From JALOOE01 sp964423545 (lineage in GTDB: Bacteria > Chloroflexota > Anaerolineae > CG2-30-64-16), in contig CAYRFV010000057.1 of the NCBI GenBank assembly GCA_964423545.1, positions 1-22,746 on the forward strand: 22,746 bases of DNA, given 5' to 3'. This document shows, in pieces, positions 8,081 to 15,708 of the stretch. Under the pieces are notes generated by a model that saw nothing but the letters and a program-made list of their open reading frames with translations, made no database searches and was not told the origin of the DNA. A program made the position numbers and the translations under genes. Position 1 is the first letter of the stretch, and every line of letters begins with the position of its first letter.

Positions 8081-8809
8081 GTGGATGAGTGGCTGAATGC
8101 ACTGCAAGAGATGAGCGAGGGCCGGGGCGCCGGGAAGCCGCTTGCAAGCCTGCTGGGTGGCGTTCTCGGCGGGGAAGATGAAGGCGACGCGGCAGACCCT
8201 GGCAGCGGCGTCGCCGCCTTCGGCGGCATCGCCGAAAGCGGCGGTGTCACACCGGATGTCATCCGGTCGGTGCTGGCGCTCCTCACGGGACAGCCGGCGG
8301 CCGGAGCAGCGGACAAACGAAGCCCTGCTGCGCTCGACGGCCTGGAGGAGATTCTGAAGCCGGCGCGCGGTGCTCTGGAAGTAGATGAGGTGGCGCTCAG
8401 GGCGAGTGACCTGCCGAAGACATTGGCGGCAGGCGCCGGGCTCGGTCTGGAACAGGCGATCCGGCTGCTGCAGCAGGTGCTGCCCTCCCTCGCTGCGCTG
8501 CTTGGCGTCCCCGCCGCGAAACCGGCGCAGCAACGCAGCCGGAAGCCGCGGTCGGCCGCCGCGGTGAAGCGAGCGAAGAAGACCCGAGCCGGAGCCGGGG
8601 CAGGCTCTGCATCGCGCTCGAAGCCGTCCACAGGCGCAGCCAAATCGCGAGCGGGCTCTGCGGCCAAGACCAAGCCGAAGGCTGGCGCCGCACCACGCCG
8701 AAAGCCGGCGACCGGGCCGGCAAAGCCCCCCGCCAAGTCGCGCCGCCCATCCAAGAAGGTCGGCCAAGCGGACGAGTCTGCCCTGGACAGCGTGCTTGAC
8801 CATGCCTGA
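8081..8809 (+). CDS. Hypothetical protein with histone-H1-like Lys/Ala/Pro-rich C-terminal tail
   Basis: A 242-residue protein. Residues 1-145 are acidic to neutral with a Gly-rich 'LASLLGGVLGG' stretch and helical Leu/Ala-rich segments (about 85-145). Residues about 147-226 are a disordered, strongly basic tail built from K/R, A, P, S and G, including 'SRKPRSAAAVKRAKK' and 'AKPPAKSRRPSKK'. Such tails occur in bacterial H1-like proteins and on DNA- or RNA-binding proteins, so nucleic-acid binding is plausible but inferred. The N-terminal half has Gly/Leu spacing loosely like DUF937 proteins; I do not claim membership. It is downstream of the dehydratase on the same strand (61-base gap) and converges on the SRPBCC gene. 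Confidence 0.7.
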   Translation: MDEWLNALQEMSEGRGAGKPLASLLGGVLGGEDEGDAADPGSGVAAFGGIAESGGVTPDVIRSVLALLTGQPAAGAADKRSPAALDGLEEILKPARGALEVDEVALRASDLPKTLAAGAGLGLEQAIRLLQQVLPSLAALLGVPAAKPAQQRSRKPRSAAAVKRAKKTRAGAGAGSASRSKPSTGAAKSRAGSAAKTKPKAGAAPRRKPATGPAKPPAKSRRPSKKVGQADESALDSVLDHA

Positions 8810-8828
8810 ACGGCGAGAGCCGGGTTCA
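8807..8828. terminator. Hairpin between convergent genes, possible weak bidirectional terminator
   Basis: The stop codons of the two convergent genes form the base of the stem: TGAA (8807-8810) pairs with TTCA (8825-8828) and CGGC (8811-8814) with GCCG (8819-8822), closing on a GAGA tetraloop. A two-base GG bulge interrupts one side. No T-run follows on either strand, so intrinsic termination would be weak. Confidence 0.35.
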
Positions 8829-9485
8829 GCGTTCTGCGCGCTGCTTGATGCCGCGCAGCATCCCTTGCTCCATGACCCAGACCGGGAACTGGAACGCCTT
8901 GCCGAACGCCGCAGCCAGGAGGCCGGGCGCCGCCGTGTGGGATCGGAGGATCAGGCGGGTGGCGCCGCCTGAGTCCGGTTGGAGAATGACCTGCCACGAG
9001 TTGGTGCATGCCCGCGGCGGGCTACCCTCCAGGCCGAAGCAGCCGACCAGTGTGCTGGGGGCATCCATCTGCGTCACATGAAGGCCCGGACCGGGCTGGA
9101 TGGGATAGTCGGGCGGCGTCAAGCGAATGAAACCGCCTGGCTGCAATCCCTGCCATTCCGGGACAATCCGGTCCGCGCTGCGAACTCGCAGGCCGAAAAG
9201 GTTCTCCAGCCAGTCATATGAGTACATCCCGCCTCGATCCACGCCCAACTGCACGAGCCATGGCCAGATCGTCTCGGCCGGAGCATTCACCGTGATGGCG
9301 CGCGTCGTGCGAAAGCGCGGCTCAGCCACGAGTTCGTCTCCAGGGTAGCGATCCGCCGACTCGAGGTCGGTGGCGCCCCAGCGGCTGATCCACGGGTAGA
9401 CCGCAACGGCGTAGACGGCAATCGCGGTCACAAACGCGATGGGAATGGCCAGCAGACATCCGGCGCGCCCCCTATGATGCTCCAT
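8826..9485 (-). CDS. SRPBCC-fold protein with N-terminal membrane anchor
   Basis: A 219-residue protein with one hydrophobic helix at residues about 9-28 ('CLLAIPIAFVTAIAVYAVAV') after a short basic N-terminus, so it is probably anchored in the membrane. The rest matches the SRPBCC / polyketide-cyclase (START-like) fold: the opening strand 'TRAITVNAPAETIWPWLVQL' and 'DRGGMYSYDWLENLFGL' are characteristic of a widespread SRPBCC group, and a long C-terminal helix closes the fold. These domains bind hydrophobic ligands in a deep pocket; the ligand is unknown. The ATG at 9485 has a purine-rich AAGGGAGG just upstream with short spacing. It lies 57 bases downstream of the URO-D-like gene and could be the tail of that transcript. 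Confidence 0.75.
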   Translation of the reverse strand: MEHHRGRAGCLLAIPIAFVTAIAVYAVAVYPWISRWGATDLESADRYPGDELVAEPRFRTTRAITVNAPAETIWPWLVQLGVDRGGMYSYDWLENLFGLRVRSADRIVPEWQGLQPGGFIRLTPPDYPIQPGPGLHVTQMDAPSTLVGCFGLEGSPPRACTNSWQVILQPDSGGATRLILRSHTAAPGLLAAAFGKAFQFPVWVMEQGMLRGIKQRAER

Positions 9486-9542
9486 AGCCTCCCTTCCATC
9501 GCCGCCGGCGCAGCAGACGCTCCCCAGTCGCGGGCCGCATTC

Positions 9543-10661
9543 TCACCATGCCGACTGGCGGGCGATGATGCACAGCCCGGTGTGCGGTAGCGCGTCCTGC
9601 AGAAAATGGAGTTCATCCGCAGTCATCGGACCGTCGACAACCAGCGGCTTGGCGCTGAGGATGCTACGGAAGATCGGTGTGAGCATGGGAAGCGACGGCA
9701 CGTTCGGTCCCGTCTCGATGATCACCTGGATCGCCTGCGGCCGCTCAACCTTCAGCAGCTCGTCCACCACATGCAGCGAGCACGAATGCAAGTGGATGAT
9801 CGAGAAGTCCACCGCCTCGCTGATCCGGGTGTCATAGGGTAGAAACCAGCGGCCGTAGTGACGTGGGGAGAGAAGCACCGACGCATCGCACTGCGTGCGG
9901 ACGGTCGAGCCCGGCGCCCAGATGCCGAACGGATGGATGGCGCCGCCCGCCACCCTCGGGATATACCGCAGCTGCTCGAACAGGGCGGCGATGAAGGTGT
10001 CCGTCACTTCTTCGAGAAAGGCGCGCAGCTCGGCTTGATGCTCGAAGAGCGACAGGCACATCAACTCCGGCCCCAGCACTGCCTCCGCCAGATCGCTCGG
10101 CCCGCGCATGAGGGTGTGGACGACGGCGCGCCGGCCGCCGCTGCGAGCCACCAGCAGCTCGGTCGAACGCGCCAGCATATCGAGCCAGCCATCGTGGCGG
10201 CGCACCGTCCGCTGCTGCCAATCCGACCACTGGCGCACCCACGCCGTTGTCCGCATACTGCCGCCCTGGATGGTCGCCCGCACCGGATTGCCCAGGATCG
10301 CCTCCACCCACGGCACGCGCGTGTAGGGTGCGACCACCTCGAACAGATCGCCGTTCAGCTCCAGCGCGGTCGGCCCTGCCGCGTCGCCGGAGCGACCGAC
10401 GCTGGACGCCACGACGCCTGTCGGCTGGACTGCGCCGGCCAGCAATCCATCGGTCAGCCGATCCAGATCGAGCATCTCCGGCGTCAGATCGACATCCTCC
10501 TGCGCCAGCGTGCCGTCGGCCAGCGGCAGCCACAACGGCTCCAGCGGCGCGCCCTGCACGCGGCTGACGAGAATTCCCTTGCGCTGCCACCAATCGGCGT
10601 GGCGCTTCAGCAGGGCCTGGCCGGCGGGGTCGAGGGTGACGGTGCTGGAGGACTGAGTCAT
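9543..10661 (-). CDS. URO-D-fold (uroporphyrinogen decarboxylase / methyltransferase-like) family protein
   Basis: A 372-residue protein from the ATG at 10661. An upstream in-frame start at 10826 would add 55 residues overlapping the neighbouring gene and with no family look. Similarity to the URO-D/MtaA/MetE-like barrel is seen mainly in the C-terminal half: 'SPRHYGRWFLPYDTRISEAV', then the His/Cys strand end H290-L-H292-S-C294 where corrinoid methyltransferases and URO-D relatives carry an H-x-C-type motif, and 'IQVIIETGP'. Substrate is unknown. It is the last gene of the six-gene cluster begun by glcF, 55 bases from the dehydratase gene. Such proteins are often annotated as heme decarboxylases, but nothing else here belongs to heme synthesis. 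A demethylase or decarboxylase role on a catabolic substrate is a guess. Confidence 0.68.
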   Translation of the reverse strand: MTQSSSTVTLDPAGQALLKRHADWWQRKGILVSRVQGAPLEPLWLPLADGTLAQEDVDLTPEMLDLDRLTDGLLAGAVQPTGVVASSVGRSGDAAGPTALELNGDLFEVVAPYTRVPWVEAILGNPVRATIQGGSMRTTAWVRQWSDWQQRTVRRHDGWLDMLARSTELLVARSGGRRAVVHTLMRGPSDLAEAVLGPELMCLSLFEHQAELRAFLEEVTDTFIAALFEQLRYIPRVAGGAIHPFGIWAPGSTVRTQCDASVLLSPRHYGRWFLPYDTRISEAVDFSIIHLHSCSLHVVDELLKVERPQAIQVIIETGPNVPSLPMLTPIFRSILSAKPLVVDGPMTADELHFLQDALPHTGLCIIARQSAW

Positions 10662-10716
10662 TGCCTGCCTGAGTCTCCTGATGCTATTTACGTGAGGCGA
10701 GACGCGCTGCCACGCA

Positions 10717-12036
10717 TCACTTGTCCCACCTTCGATCCGGCTGCCAGAAGCCCAGCTTCGGCGTGTTCCATTCGTCGGTCCGCTCGAACAGGCCGGGGAC
10801 GCGCAGGTTGGCCTCGATCCCGGCATAGTCGAGGTCCACGCCCAGGCCCGGCTTCTCCGGCACGGAGACGAATCCCCCTGCCATCAGTGGTTCGGGCAAC
10901 CCCGTCACCAACCCGCTCCAGAACGGCAGGTCGAGGCCATGGTGCTCAAGGCCGACGAAGCTGGGGATGGCGGCGGCCGTGTGCAGATTCGCCATAAACG
11001 CGATCGGCGAGCCCGCAAAGTGCAGCGCGGTCGGCAGGCCGTACCGTTCGCCGTAATCCGCGATCTTCTTGGTTTCGACCATCCCGCCCGACGTCAGCAA
11101 GTCGGGATGGAGGATGTCCACCGCGCGTGTCTCGATCAGTTGGCGAAAGCCGTCCCAAAGATAGAGCTCCTCCCCGGCAGCCGTGGGCACACCGATCTCA
11201 TCGGTGACCTCCTTGTGCCCCTCGATGTCCCACCACGGCATGGGGTCTTCCATCCACGCCAGTCCATACGGTTCGAGCGCCCGGCCCAGGCGGATGACCT
11301 CTTTTGCGGTCATATAGCCGTGCCCGAAATGGTCGATGCAGAGCGAGACGTCCCAGCCAACCGCCTGGCGCACTGCAGCGACGATCTCACCCATACGCTC
11401 GATGCCGGCATCGGTCACCCGGCTGCCGAAACCCGTCCCCGGCGCGCGCCACCGCTGGCCGAGCGGATACTCCCCCATCGCCTGCGTGCCGATCAGACTG
11501 CCTGGATTCGCATGCCAGACCGCCGGTCCGATGTCGAACTTGATGAAAGTCAACCCCAGCGCTTTGCGGCTCAGCACCCGTTCCACATAGGCCTGGGGCG
11601 AGGGCTGCTCGGGAGTCGGCGTATCGGCGTAGATGCGCACCCGGTCGCGATATTTGCCGCCCAGGAGCTGGTAGCATGGCACGCCGTAGGCCTTGCCGAC
11701 AAGATCCCAGAGTGCGATCTCGATGCCTGAAACGCCACCACCCTCGCGCCCCCAGTTGCCGAAGCGCTTGATCGCCCGGAAGATCATGTCGACGTTGCAG
11801 GGGTTCTGGCCGAGCAGCATGCTCTTGAACTGGAGCGCATTCTCTTTGTGTCCGGCGTCCCGCACTTCGCCGATGCCGTAGACGCCCTGGTTGGTGTCGA
11901 TGCGGATGATCGGATAGTCGTAGTTGCTGCATACCACCGCCACCCGCAGGTCGGTGATCTTCAGGTCGGACGGTCTCGAGTGCGTATTGACCTGCCCGAT
12001 CATGCGTTCGGCGGCTTCGGATTGTCTGTGTGTCAT
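10717..12036 (-). CDS. Enolase-superfamily (mandelate racemase/MLE) sugar-acid dehydratase-like protein
   Basis: A 439-residue protein. Capping domain features are 'GIGEVRDAGHKENA' and 'SGIEIALWDLVGKAYGVP'. Metal ligands are D235 (CIDHFGHG), E263 (WMEDPM) and E289 (AAGEEL); a candidate base is H339 in 'ALHFAGSPIAFMA', which resembles the HMAGSP element of mannonate dehydratases. A barrel-loop insertion around 170-210 is longer than in most relatives. The likely reaction is dehydration of an acid sugar to a 2-keto-3-deoxy acid, which would feed the DapA-family gene in the same cluster; this is inferred. Start 12036 is chosen for its RBS AAGGA at 12044-12048. An alternative ATG at 12087 overlaps the upstream stop (TGATG) and would add 17 residues, but has no SD. 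It differs clearly from the enolase-family gene at 6871. Confidence 0.88.
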   Translation of the reverse strand: MTHRQSEAAERMIGQVNTHSRPSDLKITDLRVAVVCSNYDYPIIRIDTNQGVYGIGEVRDAGHKENALQFKSMLLGQNPCNVDMIFRAIKRFGNWGREGGGVSGIEIALWDLVGKAYGVPCYQLLGGKYRDRVRIYADTPTPEQPSPQAYVERVLSRKALGLTFIKFDIGPAVWHANPGSLIGTQAMGEYPLGQRWRAPGTGFGSRVTDAGIERMGEIVAAVRQAVGWDVSLCIDHFGHGYMTAKEVIRLGRALEPYGLAWMEDPMPWWDIEGHKEVTDEIGVPTAAGEELYLWDGFRQLIETRAVDILHPDLLTSGGMVETKKIADYGERYGLPTALHFAGSPIAFMANLHTAAAIPSFVGLEHHGLDLPFWSGLVTGLPEPLMAGGFVSVPEKPGLGVDLDYAGIEANLRVPGLFERTDEWNTPKLGFWQPDRRWDK

Positions 12037-12043
12037 GGAACTG

Positions 12044-12048
12044 TCCTT
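12044..12048 (-). promoter_or_regulatory. Ribosome binding site AAGGA for start at 12036
   Basis: On the minus strand AAGGA stands seven bases before ATG 12036. It favours this start over ATG 12087. Confidence 0.55.
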
Positions 12049-12086
12049 GCGCGGCGCGCTGCCCGCACGCGAAGATGATCCAGTCA

Positions 12087-13322
12087 TCACGTTTTGGCGT
12101 GCCGTCCCATCTGCTTCAGCGTCCGCTCATAGATCTCGTAGTGCTCGCCCTCGGTCTCGGCCGGATCCACGTACTTCAGCCACATGGCCTGATCGGGGAA
12201 CATGCCGGCCAGCTCGCGCCGGCTGGCGGTGATGTTGCCGGTCTCGCTGGCCCAGGCCACCTTGCCCATCTGCAGCAGCACATAGCGACCGGCGTACTGG
12301 CCGACAATCTCGTCTTTGTGGTCCAGGTAGTAGAGCGCTTGTTCGGCCATGGTGCGTCGCCAACTTACGATGGTCTCGGGTGAGTCGATCGTCTTGGCGA
12401 AGAACTCGCCCACCGGTGCGCTCACCTCCGACTGGAAGTCGATCTCGTTCAGGTCGACCGTCCCGAAGCCGCCCTCGGCCGCGACGAGCAGCGTGTTGCG
12501 GTCACGGTGGAACGGCGGCGTCAGCCAATCCGCCTTAGGATCGTGGCCCATTAAGTGCGCGCCGCACGCATCCGTGGCAACCACCTGGTCGCCTGCCATG
12601 AGGGTGTTGCAGATGCGAGGATGCTCGCCCTTTCCCCACTCCTCGCCTGCCTGGCACACCAGCCCATCGAGAATGTTGAGCGCCGGGTCGAAGATACGGC
12701 CCATGTCGGCGAAGGCATACGGCATGCGCACCAGGTGATGATAGTAGCCCCGCGGCCGACCCCACGGTTGGATCGGCATCAGGCCAAACAGGTTTTTCAT
12801 GCACAGAGTGACGCCGGCAAACAGATGGTTCTTGAGCTTCTGCACGGAGACCATGGCATCCGCCTCGACCGTCGAACGCGGCACCGGATACTTGCGGAAC
12901 AGCTGTCCGCCTCCGGGCACGTCCACCCAGGCTACGGGATCGGCGTGCCCGTCGATGAACGGCACGCCGAACTCAGCGAGCACCGGCCTGAGCTGGACGA
13001 GCGAATCGGGCGGGTCATTGGGCAGGGGGCGCTCCACACCGACATCCACAACGAACAGCTCGGCCTGCGTCCGCTCGCGCAGCAGACGCAGGGTAGCGCG
13101 CGCCACCGGATCGCTGACCAACTGCTGGCGATGGCCCGCATGCATTACTACCCGGCCGGCCGCCCAATGATGGTTGAACTTGATGCCGATTCGTCGCGCT
13201 CGACCGAGCTTCTCCCATGACCGGGACAGCGGATCCGTGGCGCGCTTGAGCGCCTGGTAGACTTCCTCATCGCTCGAACGATAGTCGCAGTGAACTGCTC
13301 GCACACGATAGGCTTTTTCCAC
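12087..13322 (-). CDS. DUF362 domain-containing protein
   Basis: A 411-residue protein. The DUF362 core is recognisable by 'SVQKLKNHLFAGVTLCMKNL' (about 159-178), 'NILDGLVCQAGEEWGKGEHP' (about 216-235) and 'VVATDACGAHLMGHDP' (about 247-262). DUF362 proteins are often found beside iron-sulfur or ferredoxin domains, but no CxxCxxCxxxC cluster is present here, so electron transfer by this protein is not supported. The biochemical role of the family is not established. GTG start at 13322, with GGAG about ten bases upstream inside the end of the DapA-like gene; the gap to that stop is three bases. Its own stop overlaps a possible start of the dehydratase gene. Tight packing indicates a shared transcript. 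Confidence 0.8.
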   Translation of the reverse strand: MEKAYRVRAVHCDYRSSDEEVYQALKRATDPLSRSWEKLGRARRIGIKFNHHWAAGRVVMHAGHRQQLVSDPVARATLRLLRERTQAELFVVDVGVERPLPNDPPDSLVQLRPVLAEFGVPFIDGHADPVAWVDVPGGGQLFRKYPVPRSTVEADAMVSVQKLKNHLFAGVTLCMKNLFGLMPIQPWGRPRGYYHHLVRMPYAFADMGRIFDPALNILDGLVCQAGEEWGKGEHPRICNTLMAGDQVVATDACGAHLMGHDPKADWLTPPFHRDRNTLLVAAEGGFGTVDLNEIDFQSEVSAPVGEFFAKTIDSPETIVSWRRTMAEQALYYLDHKDEIVGQYAGRYVLLQMGKVAWASETGNITASRRELAGMFPDQAMWLKYVDPAETEGEHYEIYERTLKQMGRHAKT

Positions 13323-13325
13323 GGT

Positions 13326-14225
13326 TCATTTGCTCCAGATGAGATACGGCTGAATGCGCTCCCAGACGCGATCGATCTCGCGCAGGTCGTGGGCATCGAG
13401 CGGATGCGCCTGGCTGCGCATCCGATGGTTCTTGAACACGCCCCGGCGTACCATGATCTCCTTGGCGAACGCCATCCCCATCAACCCTTCCAGCGTCAGG
13501 GCGGGAAGGAGGTGCTCGAAGAGGACGCGCGCCGCTGCTTCCTCGCCGCTATCCAGCAGCTCCCAGATGCGCTGAACGACATCGCAGAACTGGCAAGCAT
13601 GGATCACCCCGGCGGCGCCGCGCGCCCACTCGGTGATCATGTAGCGGCCGCCGTAGCCACCCATTACGCCGTGGATCGCCCGGCACTTCCGCTCAACCAA
13701 TGCGCCGATTCGCTGCGGGCCAGGGTTGACCTCCTCCTTCACCCAGCTCACGTTCTCGATCTCGGTGCACAGCCTGACGACCTGATCGAGCGAGAGCGGC
13801 ACGAGCCCCGCGTTCTGAATCCAGATCGGGATGCTTACTGCGTCTGAAAGGGCCTTGAAGTAGGCGTAGATCCTGTCGAAATCGGGAGCCAAGCCATAGG
13901 GCGGCATCGCGATGACCGCCGCAGCGCCGACCTTCTCGGCGTAGGTTGCGTAGCTGACGGCCAACGGTGCGCTGACCGCAGCGCAGTTTGCCACCACGGG
14001 CACGCGCCGGGCGGTCACCTGGACCGGGATGCGGATCATCAGCCGTCTCTCCTCTTCAGAGAGCGCCTGGAACTCGCTGACCATCACCGGGACAACGATG
14101 CCCCCGACTCCAGATGCGACGCAGAACTCGATCTCGGCAGCAAGCACCGCCTCGTCGATGCGATCATGCTCGTCGAAAGGGGTCATGGGGATCGCAAAGC
14201 TGCCGCGCCAGAGTTTCGGTGTCAT
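13326..14225 (-). CDS. Dihydrodipicolinate synthase / N-acetylneuraminate lyase (DapA) family protein, catabolic type
   Basis: A 299-residue class I aldolase-fold protein of normal family length. 'GSFAIPMTPFDEHDRID' is the family N-terminus, and the Schiff-base lysine is K163 in 'VSWVKEEV'. Two usual catalytic elements are altered: the G-T-T-G-E loop reads V-M-V-S-E-F (about 47-52), and the position of the catalytic Tyr in the Y-N pair is Q137 (IQN). It is therefore unlikely to be the lysine-pathway enzyme. Cleavage, dehydration or decarboxylation of a 2-keto acid is more plausible, fitting the adjacent dehydratase. RBS GGAGGT at 14231-14236, five bases from ATG 14225. A gap of about 100 bases separates it from glcD; no convincing promoter was found there. 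Confidence 0.87.
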   Translation of the reverse strand: MTPKLWRGSFAIPMTPFDEHDRIDEAVLAAEIEFCVASGVGGIVVPVMVSEFQALSEEERRLMIRIPVQVTARRVPVVANCAAVSAPLAVSYATYAEKVGAAAVIAMPPYGLAPDFDRIYAYFKALSDAVSIPIWIQNAGLVPLSLDQVVRLCTEIENVSWVKEEVNPGPQRIGALVERKCRAIHGVMGGYGGRYMITEWARGAAGVIHACQFCDVVQRIWELLDSGEEAAARVLFEHLLPALTLEGLMGMAFAKEIMVRRGVFKNHRMRSQAHPLDAHDLREIDRVWERIQPYLIWSK

Positions 14226-14325
14226 TCACGACCTCCGCTCATCACCAGGGCGCAATCATGCCAGGCACACAAGGCTTCCATCCTCTCAGACGCTGTGTAT
14301 CTTGGCGCATTCGGAGCAAATCCGT

Positions 14326-15702
14326 TTATGCCGGTAGTTTTTTGCCCGGATTCAGGATGCCGTTCGGATCGAACAGCGCCTTCACTCCAGCCATGTACGC
14401 CAGCGCGTTGGCGTCCAGGCCCTCGTGGATGTGATCGCGTTTGAAGACGCCGATGCCGTGCTCGCCGGTCAGGGTGCCGCCGAGCGCCACCGCTGCGCCG
14501 AGCAGCTCGCCGGCCGCCTTCGCCGCCCGCTGCATGATAGCCGCATCGCGGCGATCGCAGAGCAGGGTCGGATGCAGATTGCCGTCGCCGATATGGCCGT
14601 AGACGACGATGGGGATCTCGTTCGCATGGCTGATCTCTTGCAAGCGTGCAACCATCTCCGGAATCCGACTGCGCGGCACGGTGATGTCCTCACCGAGCTT
14701 GTTGCGCGCCAATCTGGCAATGGCCGGGCTGATGCTGCGACGCGCCTCCCAGAGCGCCTCCGACTCCTCGGCGGACTGGGCCCGGCGCACCTCGCGCGCG
14801 CCGGAGCGGCGCAGGATGTCGGCTACGATGGCGATCTCGCGCTGCACCAGCTCAGCGTCGCCGTCCACCGCCACCAGCAGCAGCGCCTCAACATCCAGGG
14901 GCAGGCCGAGGTGCTTGAAGTCTTCGACCGCCTTGGTCGTAGCGCTGTCCATCAGCTCTGTCACCAGCGGCACCACCCCTGCCTGGAGGATGTTGCCCAC
15001 GGCCTGGCACGCGTCGGCCAGCTTCGGGAATGCAGCGAGCGCCGTGAGCTGTGCGGCCGGCTTCGGGATCAGCCGGACAATCACCTCGGTGACCACACCG
15101 AGTGTGCCCTCGGAGCCGATGAAGAGCCGCTTGAGATCGTAGCCGGCCACGTCCTTGATCGTGCGGCCGCCCAGTCGAAGCACATGGCCGCCTGCCAGCA
15201 CTACCGTGAGACCCAGAACGTAGTCGCCGGTCACCCCGTACTTAAGGCAGCGCGGACCGCCCGCGTTGGTCGCCACATTCCCCCCGACCGTACACTGATA
15301 GACGCTGGCGGGATCGGGCGGATAGAAAAGGCCGAACTTCTCGACCGCCTTCTGCAGATCGTACGTGATGACGCCGGGCTGAACCACCGCCAGGGTGTCG
15401 GCGGCCGAGATTTCCAGGATGCGATTCATGCGCGCCAGGTTCAGGCAGATCGAGCCGGGCACGGGCACCGCCGCACCCGCCAATCCTGTGGCTGACCCGC
15501 GCGGGACCACCGGGATGCGCTGCGCGTCGGCCAGCCGCATGATGGCGGACACATGCTCCGTCGTGTCAGGGTGCATGACGACGTCCGGCTGCGTCTCCAA
15601 CCACGTGCCATCGTACGCATAGGCCGCCAGCTCCTCCGGCGCCGTACTGACTCGCTCTTTGCCGAGCGCCTGACGGAATTCAGCCCATAGGGATGTGTTC
15701 AT
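14326..15702 (-). CDS. glcD: FAD-linked oxidase, glycolate/D-lactate dehydrogenase subunit GlcD
   Basis: A 458-residue VAO/PCMH-type flavoprotein of normal GlcD length. The FAD-binding P-loop is 'PRGSATGLAGAAVP' (67-80), followed by 'GGNVATNAGGP' (140-150) and 'GSEGTLGVVTEV'. The C-terminal FAD-oxidase domain ends with 'GHIGDGNLHP' and 'GTLTGEHGIGVFKR'. It oxidises a 2-hydroxy acid (glycolate or D-lactate are the usual substrates) and passes electrons to the iron-sulfur partner encoded immediately upstream. The gap to the glcF stop is six bases, so the two are co-transcribed. No GlcE subunit is encoded nearby, and a two-subunit D-lactate or other 2-hydroxy acid dehydrogenase is equally possible. 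Confidence 0.93.
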   Translation of the reverse strand: MNTSLWAEFRQALGKERVSTAPEELAAYAYDGTWLETQPDVVMHPDTTEHVSAIMRLADAQRIPVVPRGSATGLAGAAVPVPGSICLNLARMNRILEISAADTLAVVQPGVITYDLQKAVEKFGLFYPPDPASVYQCTVGGNVATNAGGPRCLKYGVTGDYVLGLTVVLAGGHVLRLGGRTIKDVAGYDLKRLFIGSEGTLGVVTEVIVRLIPKPAAQLTALAAFPKLADACQAVGNILQAGVVPLVTELMDSATTKAVEDFKHLGLPLDVEALLLVAVDGDAELVQREIAIVADILRRSGAREVRRAQSAEESEALWEARRSISPAIARLARNKLGEDITVPRSRIPEMVARLQEISHANEIPIVVYGHIGDGNLHPTLLCDRRDAAIMQRAAKAAGELLGAAVALGGTLTGEHGIGVFKRDHIHEGLDANALAYMAGVKALFDPNGILNPGKKLPA

Positions 15703-15708
15703 CGACGC

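Noticed and set aside
7721..9009. Minus-strand open frames opposite the end of the dehydratase, the basic-tailed protein and the SRPBCC gene
   Set aside because: They mirror the low-complexity Lys/Ala tail as Arg/Leu/Ala-rich sequence, have no RBS and no domain.
9858..10997. 379-codon plus-strand frame opposite the URO-D and enolase genes
   Set aside because: Antisense shadow spanning two minus-strand genes and the gap between them, with no recognisable motifs.
14226..14325. Possible separate promoter between glcD and the DapA-family gene
   Set aside because: No -35/-10 pair with suitable spacing was found on the minus strand; the gap may just be a longer spacer within the transcript.
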